A stretch of DNA of 64,000 nt from Opisthocomus hoazin. Its lineage: Eukaryota > Chordata > Aves > Opisthocomiformes > Opisthocomidae. Shown here piece by piece: positions 25,336 to 35,174 of the stretch. The translations under genes and the position numbers were made by a program. The stretch lies in contig NC_134440.1 of NCBI RefSeq assembly GCF_030867145.1, positions 4,030,001-4,094,000 of the forward strand. Reading direction: 5' to 3'. The notes under the pieces are model-generated. The model was given only the letters and a program-made list of their open reading frames with translations, was not told the origin of the DNA and searched no databases. Positions within the stretch are counted from its first letter, which is position 1. Every line of letters begins with the position of its first letter.

Positions 25336-28300
25336 CTGGCAGGGGAAAAGTGGAGTCACTTAACGCATGTAAGCGGCAGAGTGAGGTCAAGAGATACAGG
25401 GGACAGCACTGCTCAAGAACGATCACGTTCAGTATTGAGAACGTGCTTGCAGACAGACAGTTCTCTGTAAGGAGTGCTGACAGACTGTTAACGGTTTTAT
25501 CTCACGCACTTCCATGACTGCCTTGTGTAGCTAACTATTTCGTTGTGAAGCCGTTTACATTTCAAAGCAAAGTAACAGATTCATGCAATAAGACACCTGA
25601 GAACATCTGACAACAGTGGGCTTGCATGAAGTCTCTATGAACTATGCACGAGAGCCCTCAGAAGATAAATTAAAAACTACCTATCCCGTTAAACTACCTC
25701 TATCTACAAATCACAAATATACTGGAGGTTTGTACCACTACACTCCTTACAAACTTGCCTGCTGGTCTCAGTTACTCAGATATACACAATTAAGCACTAG
25801 CAACCAGAGCATTAAGAATGGAATATGTTCTGGATTATTCTTACTTGGTTGCTTCAGTCTTAGTTCCATGGCTGGATCATTGGTTTTTTCTTTTCTTCCC
25901 TCACAAAGGAGTTTCTCTCTCTCTTTTTCAGTCCGATATTCTAGAAGCTGCTTCTGAGCTTGACGATAAATCTTTAGGAGCCTTGAGCACAGAGTCTGGT
26001 GAAGGCGGAGGAAGAAATACCAATTATTATTGACAAAGAATAGACTGTAAACATCATCCAGAGTGTTGTGGGGCTCAGCAGCTGTAACATCACAGAAGGT
26101 TGCTTTTGCCTCCAAAGGGCTGCTGGGAGGCCCAGGCACGTGCTTCTTCCGTAGTTCAGGAGTATCCAGGTTCTGCCCTTGATGGTTTTCTCTGTCCTCA
26201 TCTGTCGATTCTTCAGAAATACTGTGCTCAGGGGGCTGAGAGAAAAACAGCTCAGGTATGAAGTGATGCACTATCTGCCGAATGGTTGCTTGATCCTCCT
26301 TTTGGATAGTAGGCTGCCGTTTTACGTAATAGCTGATAAGAGACGCTGCATCTTCCAAAATCTGCTTATCTTCATAGATAAAGATAAGATGAGGCTCATT
26401 TGTGGACGAACTTCTCCCCTCTGAATGCTGCTCCTGATGCTGTAATCAAGAGACAAATAGGTAAAGATCCTTCCAATCCATGCTCAAGAGCCATTCCTGC
26501 CAGAAGAAATAAGCCAGTATTAACTCTATGCTTGGGACAGTTCTTTTCGACTGAGAACTCTTCCGAGCACTACCACTTCAACAAGGTCCCAGGTGCTATG
26601 CAAGCATCTAGATAATACTATAAATGAAGGACAGACAGGATGGATTATTTACTAGCATACGCACCTCATCATAGACACTCTCAATTTCATTCAGCAAGCT
26701 CTTGGAGCGCAAAGCTTTGGTGTCATTTTGCTTGAAGTTGACAGCCTGGTGGTCGAGGGACTTCAGGTAGGCCTTCTCATACTGCTCCCGCCAAATTTTG
26801 TTGAAGCCCTGCTGGGCCTCCCGCCATTCTTCCTCTTTTGCTTTCAACCTGCATAAATGTATAATCTACTTCAGTTCCAAAAGACAACCACAGAAATACA
26901 CACAAAGCATTTTTAACGTAGCCACCTGCAATGCACAAAAAACTTTTAAGTATTCCTGGGAGCAATAAATAAATTAAAAAAGCACCACCACTGAAGATGA
27001 GTTATCCTTTGAAAGGAGACAGAAGACAGTTGTTTAAAAATGCTTTAAAAATTCTGTATCAGCTTCTTAAAGAACTGAGATCACCACAGGAGAATGGGAA
27101 TTACCTCTTAAGAACAACAGGAACTGCAGTAACTGGGTTTTTCTTAAGACTTTCAATGATCTCTGGTGCTTTATCACCGTAGATGCGATAGATGGCCCTG
27201 CGCTGGATCACTTCTGATGTTCCCCCCAAGCAATCATCCAGTCGAAATTTCTCCTGATCCTCTTGAGTCAGTCGAGACAGTTTTTTCTGCACGCTCTCCA
27301 GCACACGTATTGTGGCTAAATTGGTCTCCAGGACAACATCCAACTGTAAAGAGTTCACAAAAGACACAGTGTAAGAACAGGCACAGCAGGAAAATGGAGA
27401 CCAGCGGCGCCAGGTTTGTGGCATGCATTCCAGCCCCACTGGGTGGAGCTGACAAGCATCAGCAAGGTTTCTTAGTGGAAAAATATACCTCCACCAGTTC
27501 TCCCAAAGGTAACGTGCTTTTTAGAACTGGACTCATGCCTACAAAGAACTATTAGACTCCAAGCAAGTGGAAAACACCAAACTGTAGCTCAACCCAATGA
27601 ACATTAACGGAACTTTGAGTAACTGGCCACCAATTAATTCAGCCAAAATCCTCACAGCTGGAAGTTTTGCTTTCTGAGGAGGCAGACAGGCAGAAAGGAA
27701 GCTCAGCAGCAGAGGTACCTCAAACCGCTCATCTTCGCAGCGGTGCAACTGCTCCTCATAAGGAGTCTTCTTGGAGCTGACAAAAGTGGAGTCTTCAGAC
27801 CAGGATGGAAATGAAACCCAGGTATCGTTTAACACCTGCAACAGTGCAAAGACGTGACATTGAACAGAGAGAGCCTTACGAGCCCAGAGCTGCTCTCATG
27901 GGGTCCAATACTTCTCTGTCTTATTTTTGCATGGTTCTTCCCTGAGTTTCTATTAGAAGATTCAGACCTAGTTCACAAGTCACTGTCATGACTGCTCCTC
28001 AGAAGACTGTGTGGAACTGTGCCAGGGCCCTGGCTCAGAAAGCTCAAAAGCCCCTTCGCTATCATCTCAGCAACCACGAGATCACTCTGCAGTAATCAGT
28101 GACCGTAAGTAAAGAAGACAGAGTTGCCAACAACAGTGAGAGGTGGGAGCGCCTATGCTGCAGATGTCTGTCCTCAGTGCAAACAGTGCCTAAGACATCG
28201 GCTCACAGTGCTCTTTCAGGAGAAAAACTGCTTCTAAAGGCCATGCTGGTCCACTGCTAGAAAATTAATTTCAGGCAACTTAATATTCTTTTCTGCCTAT

Positions 28301-31300
28301 GGGAACAAATTTGTCTATGCACACAAACTCCAAAGGCATTAAAGACACTAATTGAGATGGGTTTAAATGAAATTAGTACAATGCATGTGGATACTCGTAT
28401 TTCAGTAAATTAGATGAATAACTGATGGGAGGTTAAAGCTGGCTAACCAGCATTAAAGAGGGGAATCCACATGCAGAAGCTGCAGCACTAAATACCCCAC
28501 TTCAAGTTATGTAAGTGCCACGCGTGGTCAGGGATTGCATAGGTTGATCCCAAAGTACCTCCTTGCAAATGGCTGTTCTTCCACTGCACTTGGGCTGCTG
28601 GTAGGTTTTTGGGAGAGCCCGGTAGCTTGATCCGATGCGTTTGCAGGAAGCGTAATCAATTTCCCGACTCATGCCATCCCCAGATCGATCGCTCAGTGGA
28701 GAAGCAAATGAAAGCTCTTTCACACCAAGAAAGGACTTGAACTGTGCAAAGAGTTCTGGGAATTTCCTTCAAAAACACAAGTAAGTGTATCTTGTTATTT
28801 CACTCTGACAGTTTTGGGGTGCCTAATGTGTGTCATAAAAGTGAGGGAGAAAATCTAAAGAAAATCAGCATTTCAGTGAGAAATCTTTTACCAATGTTTT
28901 ATCTCTGTTATCATTCTCTCTGAATTACTTTAGGGTTTTTTTGACTTGAGACAGGAAAAGAATTTCCCTTCACAACTTGACAAATACTCCCCTTAACTGA
29001 CTGACGAGTCACTGGTCCCCGCCACGTGACTCTCCCTCTTCTTTGGAAACCAAACAGCACGAGAGGCTCACATCAGAGCTAGAACTATTCATCCTTTTCA
29101 CAGCTCTGTTCTGAGATTTCATGTTTACACCTGTATTGTATTTAGAGAGACTACAACAGGCAGTGTAGACAGAGACCACTCTGCAGAATTCACGCGATTC
29201 TCTGCCCCCAGTGATTTAGTCTAACATCAGGTAGTGTGCTGCTTGTGAGCCTTTCAACTGGATGCACAGACAGAGGAAAAGATCTCCCTCAAAATGCTCT
29301 TTAAGAGCTGTGTAGAAAGCTGTGTTGAAAGATTCAGATTTTATTACTGCTCTTTTTGGATTAGCCTTCAATCTCTTGCATGCTACCTAGGAGATATTTC
29401 TGAAGTTAAATCCAAAACTACAGTAGCAAAGTTCACAATGTCTACCAAAATGTAACAAAGTAAGACCTAAAAAGTACGACACAGCAGAGAAGGTAGTCAG
29501 TAACTTACCCTAAAAACGGCGTAACTAGCTGGAGCAACTCAGAGCCAGAGACCAACTCCTGGTTGAAGAGAGCAATGCAACGGAGAAAATTTTCGTAGAC
29601 TTCCTGACTCTTTAGCACCCTACGCACCTAAAGCACAGTTTGGAAAGAAATGATCAGATCACTCGAACACCTTTAGTTCATATTCTAAGTAGTCTGAACC
29701 ACGGGTACAGTGACAAAGCTCTGTCTATATTGCAACAGAAAGGGAATATGCACAAAAAAGCCCAGTTTCAAACAATAATGTAGTAACGACAAATGGTACC
29801 ATGAGGAAATATCACTGAAAAATAGACAAAAACATTTCTGTAGGAGACGAGCATTCAGGAAAAGGTTAATTACCAGCTTCCATTCCTCTTCCAAACCCAC
29901 CTATTTTCTCTTTCCTTGGCCTGCCTTTCTGTACCACTTGAAAAGTCAGGCAACCTCTAAGTGCTGACACGTAGATTTGTACAAACCAACCAATTAATAA
30001 CCACATAAACGGTTGGAAGTAAGTCCACAGAATGTGAGGACAGGCCAAATACCGACCTTATCAAAGAAGGAAAACTCTTGCAGTGTTCCATATTTTCCCA
30101 CCGTCGCTACTGACAGATCTTTGGTACCTCGCAGTTTCATTTTCTTCTGTTAAAAGAGCAAACAGTTATCCTTAAAATGTTGTGACTCAAATGCTATCAA
30201 ATTCACTTCGCTGGCATGTAACAGCTCTCTGGAAAGGCTGAAACTCAGTATTTCCCAAACAGGGGTCTAGCATTGCTGCACCAAGTCATCCACAACAACC
30301 TCTACCAAATGACTCCCCGCTAAGCAGAGGAAATAACAACAAAACAGGATCACTAGAGAAAGAATTCCAAAGAAAGATTTCTTTGTAGAAGCAATAAATT
30401 GTCCCTTCCAGGGCCAATACTTAGTACAGAAGATCTTGATATTTAGTATTCAACATGTTAGCACACACATTTAAGCACACTTTTAAAAACTCTCTCTTTC
30501 TACAGTAATTATTCTTAAAATAACTTTGAAATTTTGCTTCTCGTATCTAACACCTACATACCTCAAAAGACGCTACTCATTACACCTTTATCTAAGCAAT
30601 TATCTGAACACAACAAGTAATACCAGGTTATTCTAAATTTTTACTTCCTAAGAGGTACCTTTGCTGGGCCAGAAACAGGACGCAACAGCAGTGGTCTGGA
30701 TCGCTTTTTGCTGTGTTCCAGATTCTTCTCATGCTCGTTTTTTTGGACGCTGTTCACTTCACATGGTCCATTTCCTGTGAACTGAAGTAAATAAATAATG
30801 ATTTCAACGTCCTCTTCTCGATCCGCACACACAAAGGATCCTATCTAGCAGAACAGGACACCGAGCGAGCAGTTAAGTCACCTGCTGTGCAAAATTCCAA
30901 ACAATGAAGAGGAGCAAAGTTCATCTACTGGCTGTATGATTTTCCATAATGTTTTGCATTCCTAAAGCTTCTTTATGCATTCTACTTACAAACAGAGAGT
31001 ATTCAGTATTCTGCCTTGTTCTAAGCGTACACATACCAAAGACCTTTTCGCCTCCGGGAGGAACTGTCCAAACTCAGAAAGCAGATCCTCCTGTCCCCTG
31101 AACAGATTTGCTACTTCAGTGAACACTTCTTCCTCTGACATGCCTCGAAAGGGTCGGCCTTTAGTGTTCAGCTGTTCTTTCTGAAAAATATACGCACAGA
31201 TGTCAAGCAGAGTCAAAACCACACCTCACTCTGCAAGAAAACTCATCAACTCAGCCAAAAACCCTATGCTACACCATCCTGAAATAACTATCAGATAGCC

Positions 31301-34300
31301 CACGGTTCTTACAGTGCATCCTTTCGCACAGAACATCACTAAATCAACCAAAGGTTAGTGAAGACAGATCTAGGTACAAGCCCTTTACACCTCAGACCCT
31401 GGAAAGTTCTACAATTGTCACACTTTTGTCATTTCACGTGAATATCTACGCGGCAATTGCTGGACAAAGGTTAGTGCTTGGGAAGTGTATAAGCCTGCTC
31501 AATAGGCAGACATCTCCTTTGACAACTCCTAACAGCGACAGTGCAAACCCACAACCGCTTCTACGGCAGACTTTTTACCTGGTAAGTATGAAGAATTTCT
31601 AAAAAGGATCTGTAAATTTCTGGATGGTCAAGGAAACGCGTTTTGATCTTATTGACGTAACTGATAGCATTATTGAACTCTACAGAATCAGACTCCAAAG
31701 GAATTTGGGATTTATCTTCTTTATACGGAAGCTGTTGCCTAAACTCCTCGGAACAGTCACTGTGATTGTGCGAATTCTCCTGGGAGTAATGCAGCAGCAG
31801 CCCGCTGCCAGGGAGAGCGCTGGGCACAGGCTCTGAGGGCACCTGGTGGCAGAAGACACACCGTGACTTGTACAGAAACATAGGTGTGAGTTCAACTACA
31901 ATCTAGCATCAGGATTTTCAAGCTGCATAGCTAAAAAAGATTACCACATAAAGAAAAAAGATTTAATTAGTCAATAAATTTCCTTACCTAGTTTATTAAC
32001 ACCATCAGTTAAAAAAAGTCCCATAAGTCGTATCTGGCTTATGAACCATCTGGCTCATTACCGCTTTTGACTGCATTATCCACGACACGCGAGAGGGTGT
32101 ACCAAACCACACGCACTGCGGTTTCTGTTACCACTGTTTTATTTCAGAGGAACTGTCAGTTTTAAGAAAAATATTAAAACATAAGGCTCTTAAAGATGCT
32201 AAATTTCTAAGCAACAGAGAGATCCAAGGGAATTGAGATCTAAAAGATATTTACTGCTACTAATTAGGGTTAAACCACAAGTTTATCAGTAGAATTCAGG
32301 TAATGGCTCTATTTCAGCCTCCACAACCACACAACAACAAAGCAGCAGAGGCCAACGTGTATCCAACTGTATTGCAGCAGACGTCTCTCGTTGCAGGATA
32401 TCGGCAACTGCATGGCAATCCCTGACGTTATTTTTTGCCCATTGCCTACACACATTTCCCAATTTCTTAGTGGAAGACTGGAAACGTGACTCTTTCAGGA
32501 TCTCTTTTTGAAATTTGTCACTGCACACATCACATACTGAGACTTTATATAAACATGTCAAATCAATTACAATTTCTTTTTTCAAACTTGCCTGAAGTAT
32601 TTGAAGTTGCACTTCATGCAGGAAAATCATTCTTATGTAAGCTAAACTAACAACTGGTCTGAGAATAAATATTTAAATTTGTATTATACCCATTATCATA
32701 GACTTTGAAAACCATGTAAAAACTTTAGCAACATGCAATATGCATAAATGTACAGAGTCTAAACTGTGCAAGAGGCGAGTATAGTGACACATGTCACAGA
32801 ATTTATTTAGCAAATATGAGCTCTGTAACCTACCTGACTATTCAAAGGTGACTGTATACTTAACTTCCCATTCTTTGGAATTTCTATCCTATAGCCCAGA
32901 GGGAGGAAAGCATTGAATCCTACAATGAGGTCGGGATGCTCATGGAAAAGCTGTGAAACACGTCGGATCACCCCAGGTGTGTCAATGCTGAAATTGAGAA
33001 GAGGTTGTTACTTACGTCCAAATCAGAAACACAAGTTAAGCCTAGCAAATTACAGATGTATGTGAAGCACCTGGCTTCTTAGAGATGCCATTTTTTAACA
33101 AGCAAGTTTGGGAACCTCAGGCCTAGAAATCAGCCCAGGCCGAGGGAATCACCACTGCCAGCCCCGTACTGGGAGTGCTATCCACAGAGAGGAGACGTGA
33201 GTGTGCGGGCTGCCCAAAACGGGGAGACAGCCATCGCCTCTAGGGGTGACAGGTCACAGGGAGGCTCTGCACTCAAGCTTCTTCCCTTCTTTTCAAGATC
33301 TGCATTTCAAAGCAGGAAGCAACAATAGAATTAATTCCCTTTTCCTGTGGATTTCATCTCTGGGAAAGGATGGGATGGACACAGACCCTCTGGCTCCAGT
33401 GTCTAGTGACTGCACTACCGGGGGACAGGCCAGCAAGGTGGCTTGTGTGTCTGCAGAAGTGGAAAGATGGTGTGAAGGCCAAGAGACCCCGTCGAAGGCA
33501 GAGAGACCCCGGCGAAGGCACAGAGACCCCCGCGAAGGCTGCGGAGCTCCCCGGAGCAGCCCTGGGGCGCAGGACCTGGGCTTTACCTCTGGCTCTTGAA
33601 CTCTTTCATGATCTCCAGGAAGCCGTTGTAGGTGGCGGGGTCGCTGCCAAAGCGGATCTTCACCTGGTCCAGGTAGGAGAGTGCATCCTCCACCTGCACG
33701 GCAAGAACCGGGGCGGGGGGTGAGGCTCAGAAAGGGGGAGTAGGCCCCGGGGGCACCCCACGGCCCAGGGACGGGGGCAAGGGCACCCCACGGCACTGAG
33801 AGAGGTGGGAGGAGGCCCCGGGGGGACCCCCCCAGCAGCGGGGGAGGGGCAGAGGGTACCAGAGGAGGAGGCCCCGAGGAAGACGGGACAGGCGGGGCCC
33901 CACCGTACCGGGAAGGGTGGGCTTGCACGTACAGGGGGAGGATGGCAGGGCACAGAGGAGGCACGGTACCGGGGAGAGCGGAACGGTCCCCCCGGGGAGG
34001 ATGACCGCGGTACCGGAGGAGAACAGCCGGGCTAGGGGGGGGAGGGGGCACGGATAGCGGAGCGGGGGACAGGCCAGGGGGGGCCTCACGGTACCGGAGG
34101 GCGCAGGCCCCAAGGGACCCCGCGGTACCGGGGGAGGAGGGCGGAGGTTCCCCGCGGCACCGGGGGCGGAGAAGGCCTCGGGACACCCCCCGGTACCGGG
34201 GCGGGGCAGGTCACGGCGGGGCGGGCAGAGCCGTCCCGAGGGGTGGGGGGGGTGGGGGGGGTCGAGGGCGGCGGGGAGCGGCCCTTCGCGGGGCGGGAAG

Positions 34301-34442
34301 GGGGGGGAGAAGGGGGGATGAATCACGGCGGTCCCGGGGCACTCACATGCACCGGCAGCTTCTCCTGCGCCGCGGCCCGGCCGCCGCCGCCGCCCCAACG
34401 CGGGGCGCTGCCCCCCCGGCCGCCGCCGCCCCCCGCCGCCAT
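22429..34442 (-). CDS. SIN3B: SIN3B transcriptional corepressor scaffold, 19 exons
   Basis: Nuclear scaffold of the SIN3-HDAC corepressor complex. Its PAH domains bind repressor proteins and its central domain binds HDAC1/2. Coding exons 5' to 3': 34347-34442, 33587-33693, 32834-32987, 31579-31842, 31037-31180, 30659-30781, 30057-30146, 29509-29627, 28559-28766, 27719-27835, 27105-27343, 26665-26848, 25845-26439, 25166-25335, 24438-24611, 24070-24162, 23685-23779, 23047-23251, 22429-22659. They sum to 3,408 bp, 1,135 residues plus stop, near the human length. Every junction keeps phase and has GT/AG borders. I find no stop or shift, in clear contrast to the neighbouring NWD1. The start ATG (34440-34442) opens a Gly-rich leader inside a CpG island. 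Residue order is PAH1 about 32-104, PAH2 about 173-252, PAH3 about 315-385, the HDAC-interaction region from about 405, then the conserved Sin3 C-terminal region. Confidence 0.97.
25845..27835 (-). CDS. SIN3B: SIN3B exons 10-13: HDAC-interaction domain and acidic spacer
   Basis: Exons 27719-27835, 27105-27343, 26665-26848 and 25845-26439. They carry the most conserved part of Sin3 proteins: [53 protein letters not shown] and [20 protein letters not shown]. The 595-bp exon 13 then holds an acidic Ser-rich spacer and the downstream motif [20 protein letters not shown]. The family assigns HDAC1/2 binding to this section. Confidence 0.94.
28559..30781 (-). CDS. SIN3B: SIN3B exons 6-9: linker, PAH3, start of HDAC-interaction region
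   Basis: Exon 6 (30659-30781) is a basic linker with [11 protein letters not shown], a possible nuclear localisation signal. Exons 7-8 (30057-30146 and 29509-29627) encode [19 protein letters not shown] and [17 protein letters not shown], the third PAH domain. Exon 9 (28559-28766) completes it ([14 protein letters not shown]) and starts the HDAC-interaction domain with [20 protein letters not shown]. Phases are 0, 0, 2 and 0 across the block. Confidence 0.93.
31037..31842 (-). CDS. SIN3B: SIN3B exons 4-5: PAH2
   Basis: Exon 4 (31579-31842, residues 120-207) has a variable Ser/His-rich linker followed by [20 protein letters not shown]. Exon 5 (31037-31180, residues 208-255) completes PAH2 with [19 protein letters not shown] and [16 protein letters not shown]2 is the classical docking site for MAD/MXD-type repressors. 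Both exons are phase 0 at each end, so exon 5 (48 codons) could be skipped without a shift. Confidence 0.93.
32834..34442 (-). CDS. SIN3B: SIN3B exons 1-3: Gly-rich leader and PAH1
   Basis: Exon 1 (34347-34442) encodes 32 residues, mostly Gly/Ala/Arg, ending EKLPVH. Exon 2 (33587-33693) begins [20 protein letters not shown], helix 1-2 of the first paired amphipathic helix domain. Exon 3 (32834-32987) supplies the rest ([30 protein letters not shown]). PAH1 binds short amphipathic helices of DNA-binding repressors. Residues 33-119 are almost unchanged from the mammalian form as I remember it. Confidence 0.95.
33481..33540. repeat. 20-bp tandem repeat, three units
   Basis: Three adjacent 20-bp units share the core AGAGACCCC followed by CGAAGGC. 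The period is exactly 20 bp across 33481-33540, with a few mismatches. It lies in SIN3B intron 2, about 50 bp below the exon 2 donor. Confidence 0.85.
33695..34346 (-). other. SIN3B intron 1, GC-rich with recurring GTACCGG motif
   Basis: This 653-bp intron is extremely G-rich on the + strand. The palindrome-centred motif GGTACCGG, or a one-base variant, recurs about every 25-85 bp (near 33904, 33965, 34009, 34089, 34122, 34155 and 34193), usually followed by a G run. It looks like a degenerate minisatellite. Long open frames on both strands here are a composition effect. Confidence 0.6.
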
Positions 34443-34960
34443 GTTGGGAGTCGGGCAGCCGCGCGCCCCCCGTCAGCGCGTGCGGAGGCGCCTGCGTCAG
34501 CGCGCACGGCGCCGCCGGCCCGGCCCGGCCCGGAGCGGAACCTTCGCGGCCGCCGTCGGCGCCGCCCGGGAGCGCGCGGCGCTGCTTCCGGTCGTTCAAC
34601 CTCCATGGCGGGAGCGGCGCGGCCCCGGGCCCGGTGAGGGGAGAGGAGGAAGGGGAGGGGATCACCGGGGGTCCGCGCCGGCGGGGTGAGGGGGTGGCGG
34701 CCGGCGGGAGCCGAGACCCGAAGGGGCCAGCGGCGGCCCAAGCCCCGGTGTCTCTGTGCCGGGAACCGGTGGCCTTGGTGGGGAGAGCTGAGGGGGCGTG
34801 CGGGAAGGCCGCGCTGCCGAGTGCCCGCCGGCGGCTGCTCGTCTCCGGCCGGGCTGCGGTCAGCGGTCCGCACCGAGCTGCAGTGCCCGCTCTGGCGCAG
34901 CCGGGCAGAATGGGGGTTTGGGGTGGGTTTGGGGGCGGTTCGGGGTGGGTTTGGGGTGTT
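34200..34960. promoter_or_regulatory. CpG-island promoter of SIN3B
   Basis: The stretch around the SIN3B start is dense in CG dinucleotides (for example GGCGCCGCCCGGGAGCGCGC near 34555) and has no TATA box near the ATG. It covers the first exon and the upstream DNA. A CpG-island, TATA-less promoter fits a broadly expressed corepressor. The transcription start is not visible. Confidence 0.65.
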
Positions 34961-35174
34961 TTCCCTTATTTTCCTCCTGAGGCGGTCGCTGCTGTGGTAC
35001 GCGGCAGCAGCAGGATGGTGCCGAGGTACCGACAGACCCAACACCTGCAGCCAGGGGGTTTTCAGCCGTGTTTAATATGGCAATTCTGCGGCGCCAAGGC
35101 CGAGCGATGGCCGGAGGAGCCCGCAGGCTCGGTGCTGGCTGCTGGCGCGGGTTTATCCCGCTCAGCTCCGCGCT

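Noticed and set aside
34603-34640. Plus-strand ATGGCGGGAGCGGCGCGG with a following GTGAGG, as if a first exon of a divergent gene
   Set aside because: The frame stops after ten codons, and no plus-strand gene follows in 35-48 kb. It may be chance in a CpG island or a non-coding divergent transcript.
33293-34665. Open frames up to 312 codons on the minus strand and about 150 on the plus strand near the SIN3B promoter
   Set aside because: They are Pro/Gly/Arg/Ala-rich products of extreme GC content, and they overlap SIN3B exon 1-2 in the wrong frame.
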